NCBI GenBank assembly: GCA_045631445.1
Contig: JAZQUS010000036.1
Location: 1 to 12,376 of the forward strand
Source of the DNA: RGIG4608 sp045631445
Lineage (GTDB): Bacteria > Bacillota > Clostridia > Oscillospirales > CAG-272
Direction of reading: 5' to 3'
Length of the DNA: 12,376 nt
The notes under the pieces were generated by a model. The model was not told the DNA's origin. It searched no databases and saw nothing but the letters and a program-made list of their open reading frames with translations. Below, piece by piece: positions 1-7,020 of the stretch (position 1 is its first letter; every line of letters begins with the position of its first letter). The position numbers were made by a program, and so were the translations under genes.

Positions 1-1303
1 CCTCAACCTCATTAAATCGCAGATAGAATACGTCGTTGCTGCTATCAAACCACAGAGTTCCAAACTCTGTTTCGACCCTGTAATAATAGCCTGTAATCAC
101 AGCATCCAAGCCAGAAAATACAACAAATTCAAGCTCGTCTATGGGAATTTCACATACGGGATTGTTGTCCTTGTCATAGACCGTTCCTGTGCCGAGATAG
201 GTAATAAATCCGTGAGTTTTTAATGCGTTGTCGGTATCCTTGAATTTCGGAGTAAAGAGCAGTTCAAAATAGTTGCCATCGGGATCACGGTAATTGCCGT
301 TGTTGATATACAGCTCCTTTACCGTTCCATCCTTCAAAATAAATTTTACCGTGACACCGCTACCGCCGTCGATCTGACCTTCCATTTTAGAAATAGGTGC
401 GGTATCAAGCCAATAATATTCTTCAAAAATTCTTGCTATTACGGTTTCATCGGTGGAGCTTGAAACGTTATTAAGATTGCCGGGAGCAACGCCCACAGCA
501 CCGCTGATTATCTTTATTTTCGCAATATCCTCGGCAGTGATTTCATTCAACCACTCACAGCCTGCCTGATTGCGAAGGAAGTGATTAGTCGGGGTAGGAA
601 TCTCGGACATATTAAATCCACAAACGTCACAGAATAAATCGGCATCATTATTTACGTGTTCTTCTATTCTGTCGGGAAGTGTGCAACCGCAGGTGTACTG
701 ATAATAGTGGGTGTGTTGATTATATTCAACCCATTCACCTGTATGCTCGTGTTCTTCCTCGTTCAAAGCATATCTGCCGCTTAACGGTGCTTCTTGCTTA
801 TAGCGAAGTGTGATTAAGGTGTTATACGCAAAATTCTTTGTTCCGTATTCGAGATTCTTCGCTTCATAGTCGTAAATGGTGAGAATACAGAAGATTGGAT
901 CGCCACCCTCATCGAGCGTACCGTCTGAATAGACAAACTTGTATGAACTACCAACGTAAAATTCAGAAAGCTCGGTTGCAGGCTTGAAGTAATACGTGGT
1001 GAAGCTGCCTGCCAACGTGCTTGCCTGTTCTCCGCGCGTACCAAGATACTTGAAATTCTGCGATTTCAAATATTCAAACACCTCGGCAACATAGGCTTCA
1101 CGCTCCTTGCTTGTGAAGCTAACATAAATATCCTCGTCGTTGTGATTTACATACTCTTTTTCAATGGTAGGTAATTCACCCACAAGGCATTGTGTAAGTT
1201 TTTCTTCTGAAAACCATTTGTTCTCTTTGTGTGCGCTACCGCACGATGCAAGACAGCATAAGCATAAAACTACTGTCAAGCATAAAGCTAATAACTTCCT
1301 CAT
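1..1303 (-). CDS. Predicted lipoprotein, C-terminus beyond window
   Basis: An open frame of 434 codons runs from the ATG at 1303 to the window edge without a stop, so the C-terminus is missing. A GGGAGGA ribosome site lies 6 bases upstream. The first 21 residues are a lipoprotein signal: MRK, a Leu/Val/Cys-rich core, then lipobox L18-A19-S20-C21, so Cys21 would be lipidated and the protein anchored outside the membrane. Residues 185-230 form a small Cys/His-rich insert: H185-x-H187-TGEW, C205-G-C207, then an acidic stretch and C225-D-V-C228-G-F, resembling the Cys/His zinc-knuckle inserts common in Clostridia surface proteins. Zinc binding is inferred. The rest is rich in Tyr, Asp and Glu, as in extracellular beta-sheet proteins, and I do not recognise a family. 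It is preceded by a promoter and a terminator-containing leader, so its expression may be attenuated. Function unknown. Confidence 0.85.
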   Translation of the reverse strand, partial: MRKLLALCLTVVLCLCCLASCGSAHKENKWFSEEKLTQCLVGELPTIEKEYVNHNDEDIYVSFTSKEREAYVAEVFEYLKSQNFKYLGTRGEQASTLAGSFTTYYFKPATELSEFYVGSSYKFVYSDGTLDEGGDPIFCILTIYDYEAKNLEYGTKNFAYNTLITLRYKQEAPLSGRYALNEEEHEHTGEWVEYNQHTHYYQYTCGCTLPDRIEEHVNNDADLFCDVCGFNMSEIPTPTNHFLRNQAGCEWLNEITAEDIAKIKIISGAVGVAPGNLNNVSSSTDETVIARIFEEYYWLDTAPISKMEGQIDGGSGVTVKFILKDGTVKELYINNGNYRDPDGNYFELLFTPKFKDTDNALKTHGFITYLGTGTVYDKDNNPVCEIPIDELEFVVFSGLDAVITGYYYRVETEFGTLWFDSSNDVFYLRFNEVE

Positions 1304-1464
1304 AAAATCCTCCCAAATAAAAAAGTGCGCAGTCGAAACCACGCACTCAAAAACGCAGTTTCGCTTCTGTTGCGACACAGTTCACATCGTTCGAGGATAT
1401 GACAAGCAAAGCCTACGTTTTTTACAAACGTAAACCTCGAACAAAATATTAAACTGTGTCGCAC
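1304..1464 (-). promoter_or_regulatory. Structured mRNA leader with terminator (candidate cis-regulatory RNA)
   Basis: The transcript from the 1469-1497 promoter would begin at about 1462-1464, exactly at the base of a perfect 12-bp stem (1452-1463 with 1371-1382). This stem encloses an 8-bp stem (1435-1442 with 1389-1396), which encloses a 7-bp hairpin (1426-1432 with 1414-1420). It is followed by the 1318-1347 terminator and then the lipoprotein ribosome site. CGAAAC at 1363-1358 could pair with GUUUCG at 1339-1334, which overlaps the terminator loop and so offers a weak antiterminator. I match it to no known riboswitch class. Alternatives are a dispersed palindromic repeat, or a short RNA that simply ends at the terminator. 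Confidence 0.55.
1318..1347 (-). terminator. Intrinsic terminator inside the lipoprotein leader
   Basis: On the minus strand a 10-bp stem (1347-1338 with 1333-1324, two G-U pairs) is capped by a UUCG tetraloop and followed at once by a run of U. It lies between the promoter and the lipoprotein ribosome site, with no other gene on that strand upstream, which suggests attenuation rather than ordinary gene-end termination. Confidence 0.75.
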
Positions 1465-1468
1465 ATTC

Positions 1469-1497
1469 ATTATATCACACTTTGTTGGATATTTCAA
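1469..1497 (-). promoter_or_regulatory. SigmaA-type promoter for leader and lipoprotein
   Basis: On the minus strand TTGAAA (1497-1492) and TATAAT (1474-1469) are separated by exactly 17 bases. The -10 is preceded by TGA, an extended -10. The predicted start is about 1462-1464. Confidence 0.8.
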
Positions 1498-1548
1498 GTA
1501 TTAATATAGAACAAATTGACGTTATTTTTTATAGCCTATATCACAATG

Positions 1549-1573
1549 AAAAAAGCACCCTCAAGGGTGCTTT
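1549..1573 (-). terminator. Intrinsic terminator after tRNA 3'-end scar
   Basis: AAAGCACCCT (1552-1561) pairs with AGGGTGCTTT (1564-1573). On the minus strand it is followed by six T. It sits 7 bases beyond the duplicated tRNA-Ser 3' end, exactly where a tRNA terminator would be. The plus strand has only a short T run, so termination is mainly leftward. Confidence 0.75.
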
Positions 1574-1580
1574 ACTGGTA

Positions 1581-1601
1581 TGGCGGAGAGAGGGGGATTC
1601 G
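1581..1601 (-). pseudogene. Second copy of tRNA-Ser 3' end (scar or att-like repeat)
   Basis: These 21 bases are identical to 1771-1791, the CCA end, acceptor 3' strand and part of the T arm of the intact tRNA-Ser. Identity stops within the T arm, so no functional tRNA remains. It is in the same orientation as the intact gene and followed by its own terminator. It could be the remnant of a tandem tRNA-Ser, or an att duplication left by an element that integrated into the tRNA 3' end. Confidence 0.7.
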
Positions 1602-1605
1602 TTCT

Positions 1606-1658
1606 TGAATTTTTCAAAACATCCGATTAGCTTTATTTGTTATGTTTTGAAAAATTCA
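1606..1658. repeat. Perfect 17-bp inverted repeat between the two tRNA-Ser 3' ends
   Basis: Arm 1606-1622 is the exact reverse complement of 1642-1658, with a 19-base loop. It has no U-run on either side, so it is not a simple terminator. Smaller palindromes follow (CGGTCACCG near 1660; AGCCC/GGGCT near 1680). No gene is supported anywhere in 1602-1735. A plus-strand stretch at 1704-1727 (GTTCGAATCCC, ending CTCCA) resembles a tRNA T-loop and CCA end, but its T stem does not pair. Confidence 0.65.
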
Positions 1659-1735
1659 TCGGTCACCGTTCTGAAACAGCCCACCGGGCTCTTTCCTCAC
1701 TGCGTTCGAATCCCATTGAATTCTCCATCACAAAC

Positions 1736-1762
1736 AAAAAATCCACCATATTTGGTGGATTT
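1736..1762 (-). terminator. Terminator of tRNA-Ser
   Basis: AAATCCACC (1739-1747) pairs with GGTGGATTT (1754-1762), followed on the minus strand by a T run. An outer CACAAAC/GTTTGTG pair (1730-1735 region with 1765-1771) makes the whole block nearly symmetrical. It begins 8 bases after the tRNA CCA. Confidence 0.75.
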
Positions 1763-1770
1763 TCCGTTTG

Positions 1771-1859
1771 TGGCGGAGAGAGGGGGATTCGAACCCCCGT
1801 GCGATTTCTCGCAAACTGATTTCGAGTCAGCCCCGTTATGACCACTTCGATATCTCTCC
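1771..1859 (-). tRNA. tRNA-Ser(CGA), CCA encoded
   Basis: The minus strand folds as a class II tRNA. Acceptor GGAGAGA (1859-1853) pairs with TCTCTCC (1781-1775), followed by discriminator G and an encoded CCA. The anticodon loop CTCGAAA carries CGA (1824-1822), reading UCG serine codons. A long variable arm has a GCGA-GAAA-TCGC hairpin, and the T arm is GGGGG-TTCGAAT-CCCCC. All of this is typical of bacterial serine tRNA. Its own promoter and terminator flank it. Confidence 0.95.
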
Positions 1860-1877
1860 ATATTTTTCAACATTAAC

Positions 1878-1905
1878 ATTATAGCACATAATTTAAAAAA
1901 ATCAA
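1878..1905 (-). promoter_or_regulatory. Promoter of tRNA-Ser
   Basis: On the minus strand TTGATT (1905-1900) and TATAAT (1883-1878) are 16 bases apart, with the -10 about 18 bases before the mature tRNA 5' end. Confidence 0.7.
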
Positions 1906-1933
1906 GAGAAAAATATGATTTTTTGTTAATAGA

Positions 1934-1962
1934 TTGACTTTTTATTATATTTGTTGTATAAT
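1934..1962 (+). promoter_or_regulatory. Promoter of the YmdB-family gene
   Basis: TTGACT (1934-1939) and TATAAT (1957-1962) have a 17-base spacer. It faces away from the tRNA promoter, and the start codon follows at 1997. Confidence 0.8.
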
Positions 1963-1996
1963 AAAAGAACAAAATTTATTATATAGAAAGTAATTT

Positions 1997-2770
1997 ATGA
2001 AAATTTTAGCTATCGGGGATATCGTTGGCGGAATTGCTATCGACTATCTTTCTAAAAATTTATCCAAATTCGTTAGAGATAACAAAATTGATTATGTTAT
2101 TGCAAACGGAGAAAATGCAAGTGAAATAAAGGGATTGTCTAAAAATGATGCCGAAGCACTATTTAATATTGGTGTAGATTTTATTACACTCGGAAATCAT
2201 GCATTTGGAAAAAAAGATATTTATTCTTTCCTTGATAACAACGATCACCGCATAATAAGACCTTGCAATTTTCCAACTAAAGCCCCAGGAAGCGGTTATA
2301 GTTTAGTTAATGTTGATGGATATAAGGTGCTTATCATCAATGCTCTTGGGACTATGTATATGACACCCCTTAATTCCCCTTTTGAATCAATCGACAGGAT
2401 ACTCGAGAGGGAAGAAGGAAGCTACGATTTTGCTATTCTCGATTTTCACGCAGAAGCAACAAGCGAAAAACTTGCAATAGCACATTATTTTGATGGAAGA
2501 ATTTCTATAATATTCGGCACACACACACATGTACAAACCGCTGACGAGCAAGTTTTACCAAAGGGAAGTGCTTATATTACCGATATAGGTATGACTGGTC
2601 CAGTTAATAGTATTTTAGGAACAAAAATTAATACCATTATTGATAAATTCATCTTGCAAACCCCTCAATATTTTACTGTTGCAGAAGGCACTGTAAAAGT
2701 AAATGGAGTTATATTTGACATTAACCCCGATTCACATAAAATAAATTCAATCACAAGAATAAAATTTTAA
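1997..2770 (+). CDS. ymdB: YmdB-family metallophosphoesterase (2',3'-cyclic nucleotide phosphodiesterase)
   Basis: At 257 residues this is close to the length of the YmdB/TIGR00282 family. Members are dinuclear-metal phosphodiesterases that hydrolyse 2',3'-cyclic mononucleotides in the cytoplasm; in Bacillus subtilis YmdB influences biofilm and motility decisions. The metal ligands are visible in order: D8 in GDIVG, E39-N40 in ANGEN, N67-H68 in LGNHAF, H151 in DFHAEATSEK, and H176-x-H178 in GTHTHV, almost the same numbering as the B. subtilis enzyme. The start at 1997 puts D8 in register and has a GAAAG ribosome site. It has its own promoter and terminator and so is a single-gene unit. Family assignment is secure; the cellular role is inferred from homologues. 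Confidence 0.93.
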   Translation: MKILAIGDIVGGIAIDYLSKNLSKFVRDNKIDYVIANGENASEIKGLSKNDAEALFNIGVDFITLGNHAFGKKDIYSFLDNNDHRIIRPCNFPTKAPGSGYSLVNVDGYKVLIINALGTMYMTPLNSPFESIDRILEREEGSYDFAILDFHAEATSEKLAIAHYFDGRISIIFGTHTHVQTADEQVLPKGSAYITDIGMTGPVNSILGTKINTIIDKFILQTPQYFTVAEGTVKVNGVIFDINPDSHKINSITRIKF

Positions 2771-2776
2771 TATTTT

Positions 2777-2807
2777 AACCTGAGAACTTTGTTTCTCAGG
2801 TTTTTTT
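2777..2807 (+). terminator. Terminator after ymdB
   Basis: CCTGAGAA (2779-2786) pairs with TTCTCAGG (2793-2800) and is followed by seven T. It lies 8 bases after the stop codon. Confidence 0.85.
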
Positions 2808-2837
2808 CATTTTTATAATAAAAAATAATAAAATCTA

Positions 2838-2880
2838 TTGATTTATCAAATAATATGTTATATAATTAATAAAAAGGAGG
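2838..2880 (+). promoter_or_regulatory. Promoter and ribosome site of the gal operon
   Basis: TTGATT (2838-2843) and TATAAT (2861-2866) have a 17-base spacer. AAAGGAGG (2873-2880) is a near-perfect ribosome site 7 bases before the ATG at 2888. The start of transcription falls almost at the ribosome site, so the leader is very short and leaves no room for a riboswitch. Confidence 0.75.
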
Positions 2881-2887
2881 TTGCTTT

Positions 2888-3793
2888 ATGACTCTTGTGA
2901 TACTTGCAGCCGGAATGGGCTCCCGTTACGGCGGAATGAAACAAATAGACCCCATTAACGATGATGGAAACTTTATTATTGACTTTTCTATATATGATGC
3001 TATAAAATCCGGATTTAATAAAGTCATTTTTATCATCAAGGAAGAAAACCTTAACGATTTTAAGGAAACCATTGGAAATAGAATAAATAAACATATTGAC
3101 GTTGAATATATATTTCAAAGAATATCGGATGTACCTGATTGGTTTAAAGTACCCGATAATCGCATAAAGCCATGGGGAACTACCCATGCAATTTTGAGCG
3201 TTTCAAATATTGTTAATGAGCCATTTGCAGTTATTAATTCCGACGATTTTTATGGACGTGAATCTTTTGAAATACTTGCTAATCACCTCAATCAATGTAA
3301 ATCAAATTCAAGCAAACCGCAATTTTGCATGGTCGGTTATCGTCTTGGCAACACAATTACCGAGAACGGCGCGGTAAATCGAGGTGTTTGCAACATTGAT
3401 AAAAATAGACACCTTGTAAATATTGTTGAAACAAGAGGTATTAAACCTTCAGAAAACGGTTTAGGCGAATATGGGGATGCTGATCAAAAATCCACTATTA
3501 GTCTTAATACTACTGTTTCTATGAACTGTTGGGGATTTACTCCCGAGCTTTTTCCTTATCTTCAAAAGGAATTTGAAAATTTTTTAAAAGGAATTAAAGA
3601 TCCCTTGAAGGACGAATCATATTTACCAAGCGTCGTAGATGTTATGATAAAAAATAACGCGTGTGATGTTATCGTTTATAATACAAATGCATGTTGGCTT
3701 GGTGTTACCTATGCAGAAGATAAACCTGCCGTTGTTGCAGGAATTAATAAAATGATAAATAAGGGAATTTATCCCGAACATCTTTGGAAATAA
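2888..3793 (+). CDS. Sugar-phosphate nucleotidyltransferase-like protein
   Basis: This 301-residue protein has the NTP-transferase fold. The N-terminal LAAGMGSRYGG-x-K signature (residues 6-18) is the pyrophosphorylase nucleotide-binding loop, and NSDDFYG (117-123) supplies the metal-binding Asp. A second half with ENGAVNRGVC (159-168) follows. Such enzymes join a hexose-1-phosphate to an NTP, giving an NDP-sugar and pyrophosphate in the cytoplasm. It lies 13 bases upstream of galE in one operon and galM is further down, while no galT is present. I therefore infer it makes UDP-glucose or UDP-galactose from the sugar-1-phosphate, as UTP-dependent uridylyltransferases do in other gut bacteria. 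The substrate cannot be read from the sequence. It is not a close match to classic GalU. Confidence 0.82.
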   Translation: MTLVILAAGMGSRYGGMKQIDPINDDGNFIIDFSIYDAIKSGFNKVIFIIKEENLNDFKETIGNRINKHIDVEYIFQRISDVPDWFKVPDNRIKPWGTTHAILSVSNIVNEPFAVINSDDFYGRESFEILANHLNQCKSNSSKPQFCMVGYRLGNTITENGAVNRGVCNIDKNRHLVNIVETRGIKPSENGLGEYGDADQKSTISLNTTVSMNCWGFTPELFPYLQKEFENFLKGIKDPLKDESYLPSVVDVMIKNNACDVIVYNTNACWLGVTYAEDKPAVVAGINKMINKGIYPEHLWK

Positions 3794-3806
3794 AGGAGAA
3801 TAAATT

Positions 3807-4796
3807 ATGGCAATTTTAGTTACCGGCGGCGCCGGCTACATAGGCTCTCACACAGCTCTTGAACTTATTAAAGCAGGTCACGATGTTGTAGTTGTTGACA
3901 GTCTTGTTACAGGCTACAAAAAAGCAATTCCCGAAAAGGCAAGATTTTACGAGGGCGATATCCGTGATTTTGCTTTTCTTGATAATCTTTTCAAAACAGA
4001 AAAAATTGATGCAATCGTGCATTTTGCAGCATTCTCGCTTGTTGGTGAAAGTGTGACAAATCCTCTTAAATACTATGAAAACAATATCTACGGTACTAAG
4101 GTTCTTCTTGATGCTATGGTTGCAAACGGAGTTAAAAAGATCGTATTCTCATCAACAGCAGCAACATACGGTGAACCTGAAAACATCCCGATTCTTGAAA
4201 GTGACAGAACTTGCCCAACAAACCCTTATGGCGAAACAAAGCTCGCTATGGAAAAGATGTTCAAATGGACAAGCGAAGCTCACGGAATGAATTTTGTTTC
4301 CTTGCGTTACTTCAATGCCTGCGGTGCAGATGAATGTGGAAATATTGGTGAGGCTCACAATCCCGAAAGCCATCTTATTCCTCTTATTCTTCAAGTGCCA
4401 AATGGCAAGAGGGAAGCAATATCAATCTATGGTACTGACTACGATACTCCCGACGGAACCTGTATTCGTGACTACATTCACGTTACAGACCTCGCGGCTG
4501 CTCATATTCTCGCTGTTGAATATCTCCTTAACGGTGGCGCAAGCGATATCTTCAACCTCGGCAACGGAGTTGGATATTCCGTAAGAAAGGTTATCGAGGT
4601 AGCAAGAAAGGTTACGGGACACCATATTCCCGCAATTGAAACTCCTCGTCGCGCAGGTGACCCTGCAAGGCTCGTTGCTTCAAGTGAAAAGGCAAAGAGA
4701 GTTCTTGGATGGAAGCCCGTTCATGATTCACTTGAAGAAATTATTTCAAGTGCTTGGAATTGGCACAAAAATCATCCCAACGGATACAACGATTAA
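3807..4796 (+). CDS. galE: UDP-glucose 4-epimerase
   Basis: At 329 residues this is standard GalE length. It interconverts UDP-galactose and UDP-glucose with bound NAD+ in the cytoplasm. The Rossmann motif TGGAGYIG is at residues 6-13, and D31 would bind the adenosine ribose. The catalytic set is T117 in FSSTAATYG (equivalent to Ser124 of the E. coli enzyme), Y141 and K145 (YGETK). RYFNACGAD, a downstream RDYIHVTDLA segment and FNLGNG near the C-terminus are all family hallmarks. The start has AGGAG just after the upstream stop codon, 13 bases away, so it is cotranscribed with the nucleotidyltransferase. Codon choice is richer in C-ending codons than in its neighbours, fitting a well-expressed housekeeping enzyme. 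Confidence 0.96.
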   Translation: MAILVTGGAGYIGSHTALELIKAGHDVVVVDSLVTGYKKAIPEKARFYEGDIRDFAFLDNLFKTEKIDAIVHFAAFSLVGESVTNPLKYYENNIYGTKVLLDAMVANGVKKIVFSSTAATYGEPENIPILESDRTCPTNPYGETKLAMEKMFKWTSEAHGMNFVSLRYFNACGADECGNIGEAHNPESHLIPLILQVPNGKREAISIYGTDYDTPDGTCIRDYIHVTDLAAAHILAVEYLLNGGASDIFNLGNGVGYSVRKVIEVARKVTGHHIPAIETPRRAGDPARLVASSEKAKRVLGWKPVHDSLEEIISSAWNWHKNHPNGYND

Positions 4797-4805
4797 AATT
4801 AATTT

Positions 4806-4832
4806 CAAAACGGCAATTTTATTGCCGTTTTG
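4806..4832 (+). terminator. Possible partial terminator after galE
   Basis: A perfect 12-bp stem (4806-4817 with 4821-4832) has a 3-base loop and its T's are mostly inside the stem; only GTTT follows. It sits 10 bases after galE and just before the Nudix ribosome site. It could attenuate downstream expression or protect the galE message rather than end it fully. Confidence 0.45.
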
Positions 4833-4846
4833 GTTTATGGAGTACT

Positions 4847-5296
4847 ATGAGAAGCCCTGAAAAAGTTATTTTTATGAATATGTGTATGGTTTATAACGGA
4901 AATCAAGTTTTGGTTATAGACAGACAAAAGAAAGATTGGCCAGGAATTACTTTTCCCGGAGGTCACGTTGAATTATACGAATCTTTTACTGATTCCGTGA
5001 TTCGTGAACTAAAAGAAGAAACCGGATTGGATATTTATTCGCCTCAATTATGCGGAATTAAAGATTGGTGCGAGAACGAAATAAGATATCAACTACTATT
5101 CTACAAAACGAACAAATTTTCGGGTGAAATAGTGTCCTCTGACGAAGGTGAAGTTTGGTGGGAGGATATTAATAATCTTCCTAATCTCAACCTTGCACTT
5201 GATATGATGGATATGCTCCGAGTTTTTATGGAAGAGGAGTTAAGCGAATTTTACTATTATAAAAAAGACGGTAAATGGGCTTATGACTTGAAATAG
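4847..5296 (+). CDS. Nudix hydrolase (MutT-like)
   Basis: This 149-residue protein has a complete Nudix box at residues 39-61: G39-x5-E45-x7-R53-E54-L-K-E57-E58-x-G60-L. Nudix enzymes cleave nucleoside diphosphates linked to another group, using Mg2+ held by the box glutamates. The overall pattern, with DWPGITFPGGHVE at the front, a SSDEGEVWW segment and a Tyr-rich C-terminus (SEFYYYKK), resembles Clostridia proteins annotated as 8-oxo-dGTP diphosphatases. The substrate is unproven. I chose the ATG at 4847 because GGAG (4839-4842) precedes it. The open frame extends back to 4754, but that part overlaps galE and the hairpin. It ends 2 bases before the next gene. Confidence 0.85.
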   Translation: MRSPEKVIFMNMCMVYNGNQVLVIDRQKKDWPGITFPGGHVELYESFTDSVIRELKEETGLDIYSPQLCGIKDWCENEIRYQLLFYKTNKFSGEIVSSDEGEVWWEDINNLPNLNLALDMMDMLRVFMEEELSEFYYYKKDGKWAYDLK

Positions 5297-5298
5297 TT

Positions 5299-5826
5299 AT
5301 GGAAGAATTGATTTTAATTAAACCAACCTCCGAATACGGTATACAAATAATGGAATACAGGCAAGAGTTTCTTGATACAGGCAACTCTATGGACGGTTGT
5401 GGACCTTTGCGCAGATGTGATAATCTCGCAGAGTATTTGAGGTTTTGCTCAGATTGTGAAAATCTTGCAACTGTACCTGAAAATTTTATTCAGGCAACGC
5501 AGTTTATTTGTATTAGAAAAAGCGACAATAAACTCGTTGGTATGATTCAAGTCAGACACCATTTCAACGAATATCTTGAAAAATATGCAGGACATATCGG
5601 TTATTCTGTGAGACCTACTGAAAGATGCAAGGGCTATGCCAAGGAAATGCTGAAAATGGTGCTTCCATTTTGCAAAGAAATAGGGCTTGATAAGATTCTC
5701 ATTTCTTGCAGTGACAGTAATATCGGCAGCGAAAAAACCATTCTTGCAAACGGCGGTGTTTATGAATCAACAGTACTCGAACCTAATAGCAATAGATTTT
5801 TAAAGAGATTTTGGATTGATTTATGA
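5299..5826 (+). CDS. GNAT-family N-acetyltransferase
   Basis: The 175-residue protein shows the acetyl-CoA-binding motif A of the GNAT fold: a beta-strand HIGYSVRP (about 99-106) followed by R-C-K-G-Y-A (109-114), the R/Q-x-x-G-x-A pyrophosphate loop. A downstream ISCSDSNIGSEKTILANGG stretch matches motif B, with the usual Asn/Ser followed by a helix. The N-terminus contains the DTGNSMDG-type segment common in Clostridia GNATs. The substrate is unknown. The start lies 2 bases after the Nudix stop with no clear ribosome site, suggesting translational coupling. The stop overlaps the ATG of the broken HAD gene (ATGA). Confidence 0.85.
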   Translation: MEELILIKPTSEYGIQIMEYRQEFLDTGNSMDGCGPLRRCDNLAEYLRFCSDCENLATVPENFIQATQFICIRKSDNKLVGMIQVRHHFNEYLEKYAGHIGYSVRPTERCKGYAKEMLKMVLPFCKEIGLDKILISCSDSNIGSEKTILANGGVYESTVLEPNSNRFLKRFWIDL

Positions 5827-5946
5827 ATATAAAATGGATATTTTTTGATGTTGGTTCAACACTCGTTGATGAAACTGAAGCATATTGGTGAGGGTGTTGC
5901 GGATTATCAAATTCATTCATTATCTGAAATATTACAAATCTTATAA
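5823..5946 (+). pseudogene. HAD-family hydrolase remnant (internal deletion)
   Basis: From ATG 5823, which overlaps the GNAT stop as ATGA, 22 codons read MNIKWIFFDVGSTLVDET and so on. This is the DxGxT motif I of HAD phosphatases, although the family usually has DxDGT and here reads DVGST. A TGA ends it at 5889-5891. In another frame 5893-5946 reads GVADYQIHSLSEILQIL and stops, which is the typical extreme C-terminus of the same family (ADY-x-I-x-S-L-x-E-L). About 200 central codons appear to be lost by one deletion that also shifted the frame. The ribosome site for galM follows immediately. The N-terminal assignment is strong; the C-terminal match is from memory of the family. Confidence 0.72.
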
Positions 5947-5958
5947 GGAGAATTATTT

Positions 5959-7017
5959 ATGAGCATAACAAAAGAATTATTCGGCAAATATCTTAATCAG
6001 GATATTTATAAATACACACTAAAAAATGCTAATGGTATGAGCGTAGTATTATCAAATTTCGGTGGTACTATAATCAATATCAACGTGCCTGACAGAAACG
6101 GGGAAGTCGCAGACGTAATTGGCGGTTATGGTGATTTACAGTCATATATCGAAGCAGACGGCTATCAAGGCGCACTCATTGGCCGTGTTGGAAACCGTAT
6201 TTGTAAGGGTAAATTCACACTTGACGGTGTTGATTACGATATGTACATAAACAACGGTCCTAATCACCTTCACGGTGGTAAGGTTGGTTTTGACAAGAGA
6301 GTTTGGCAGGTTTTGTCTACTAATGATAGCGATGAGCCTTCAATCAAATTCTTCTTGCTTTCCAAGGACGGTGAAGAAAATTATCCTGGAAACTTGTCAG
6401 TAACTGTAACATATACGTTAAATAACGAAGGTGCGCTTTCAATTAGATATGAAGCAACTACCGACAAAAAAACAATTATAAACCTCACTAACCATACATA
6501 TTTCAATCTTGGCGGTTACAATTCAGGCAAAATATTTGATCACGTGCTTTGGCTTGATGCAGATACATATTTGCCAACCGATGAAACTCTTATTCCCACG
6601 GGTGAATTAAGAAGCGTTGATGGAACTCCATTTGATTTCAGATTGCCCAAAGCCATCGGAAGAGATTTTAACACTCATAATCAAGACCTTATATTCGCGG
6701 GTGGTTATGATCATTGTTTTAACTTCGTTGGCGGCGAAACTACTTTACCAAAGCTTCGCGCTAAGGTAACTCACACCTCAGGCAGAGTTATGGAAATGTA
6801 TACAAATCAACCTTGCGTTCAATTTTATTCGGGCAATTTCTTAACAAATGAGAAATTTCCCTTCAAGAACAATTGTTCGCAGAATAAACAAATGGCATTT
6901 TGCCTTGAAACTCAGCATATGCCTGACTCAATAAATCATCCTAATTTTACGAATGTAATATTAAACCCTGAAGAAAAATACGATTATACAACAATATATA
7001 AATTCTATGCAGAATAA
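5959..7017 (+). CDS. galM: Aldose 1-epimerase (mutarotase)
   Basis: At 352 residues this is the usual GalM length. It interconverts alpha- and beta-anomers of galactose and glucose in the cytoplasm, the first step in galactose use. The landmarks are in order: GRVGNR with R80, NHLHGG with H105, NLTNHTYFNL with H179 (catalytic acid), GYDHCF with D251, and CLETQHMPDS with E317 (catalytic base), spaced as in the Lactococcus lactis enzyme. AAGGAG lies 8 bases upstream of the ATG. It is the last gene of the operon and ends at a strong terminator, with galE and the nucleotidyltransferase upstream, so the cluster is devoted to galactose or UDP-hexose metabolism. Confidence 0.95.
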   Translation: MSITKELFGKYLNQDIYKYTLKNANGMSVVLSNFGGTIININVPDRNGEVADVIGGYGDLQSYIEADGYQGALIGRVGNRICKGKFTLDGVDYDMYINNGPNHLHGGKVGFDKRVWQVLSTNDSDEPSIKFFLLSKDGEENYPGNLSVTVTYTLNNEGALSIRYEATTDKKTIINLTNHTYFNLGGYNSGKIFDHVLWLDADTYLPTDETLIPTGELRSVDGTPFDFRLPKAIGRDFNTHNQDLIFAGGYDHCFNFVGGETTLPKLRAKVTHTSGRVMEMYTNQPCVQFYSGNFLTNEKFPFKNNCSQNKQMAFCLETQHMPDSINHPNFTNVILNPEEKYDYTTIYKFYAE

Positions 7018-7020
7018 AGA

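Noticed and set aside
1482..1845. Several frames on both strands across the tRNA-Ser and its flank.
   Set aside because: They read through the tRNA, two terminators and the inverted repeat, and lack ribosome sites; they are artefacts of repeated non-coding sequence.
4754..4846. A 31-codon N-terminal extension of the Nudix gene.
   Set aside because: It overlaps the galE end and a 12-bp hairpin, and the ATG at 4847 with GGAG fits the family start.
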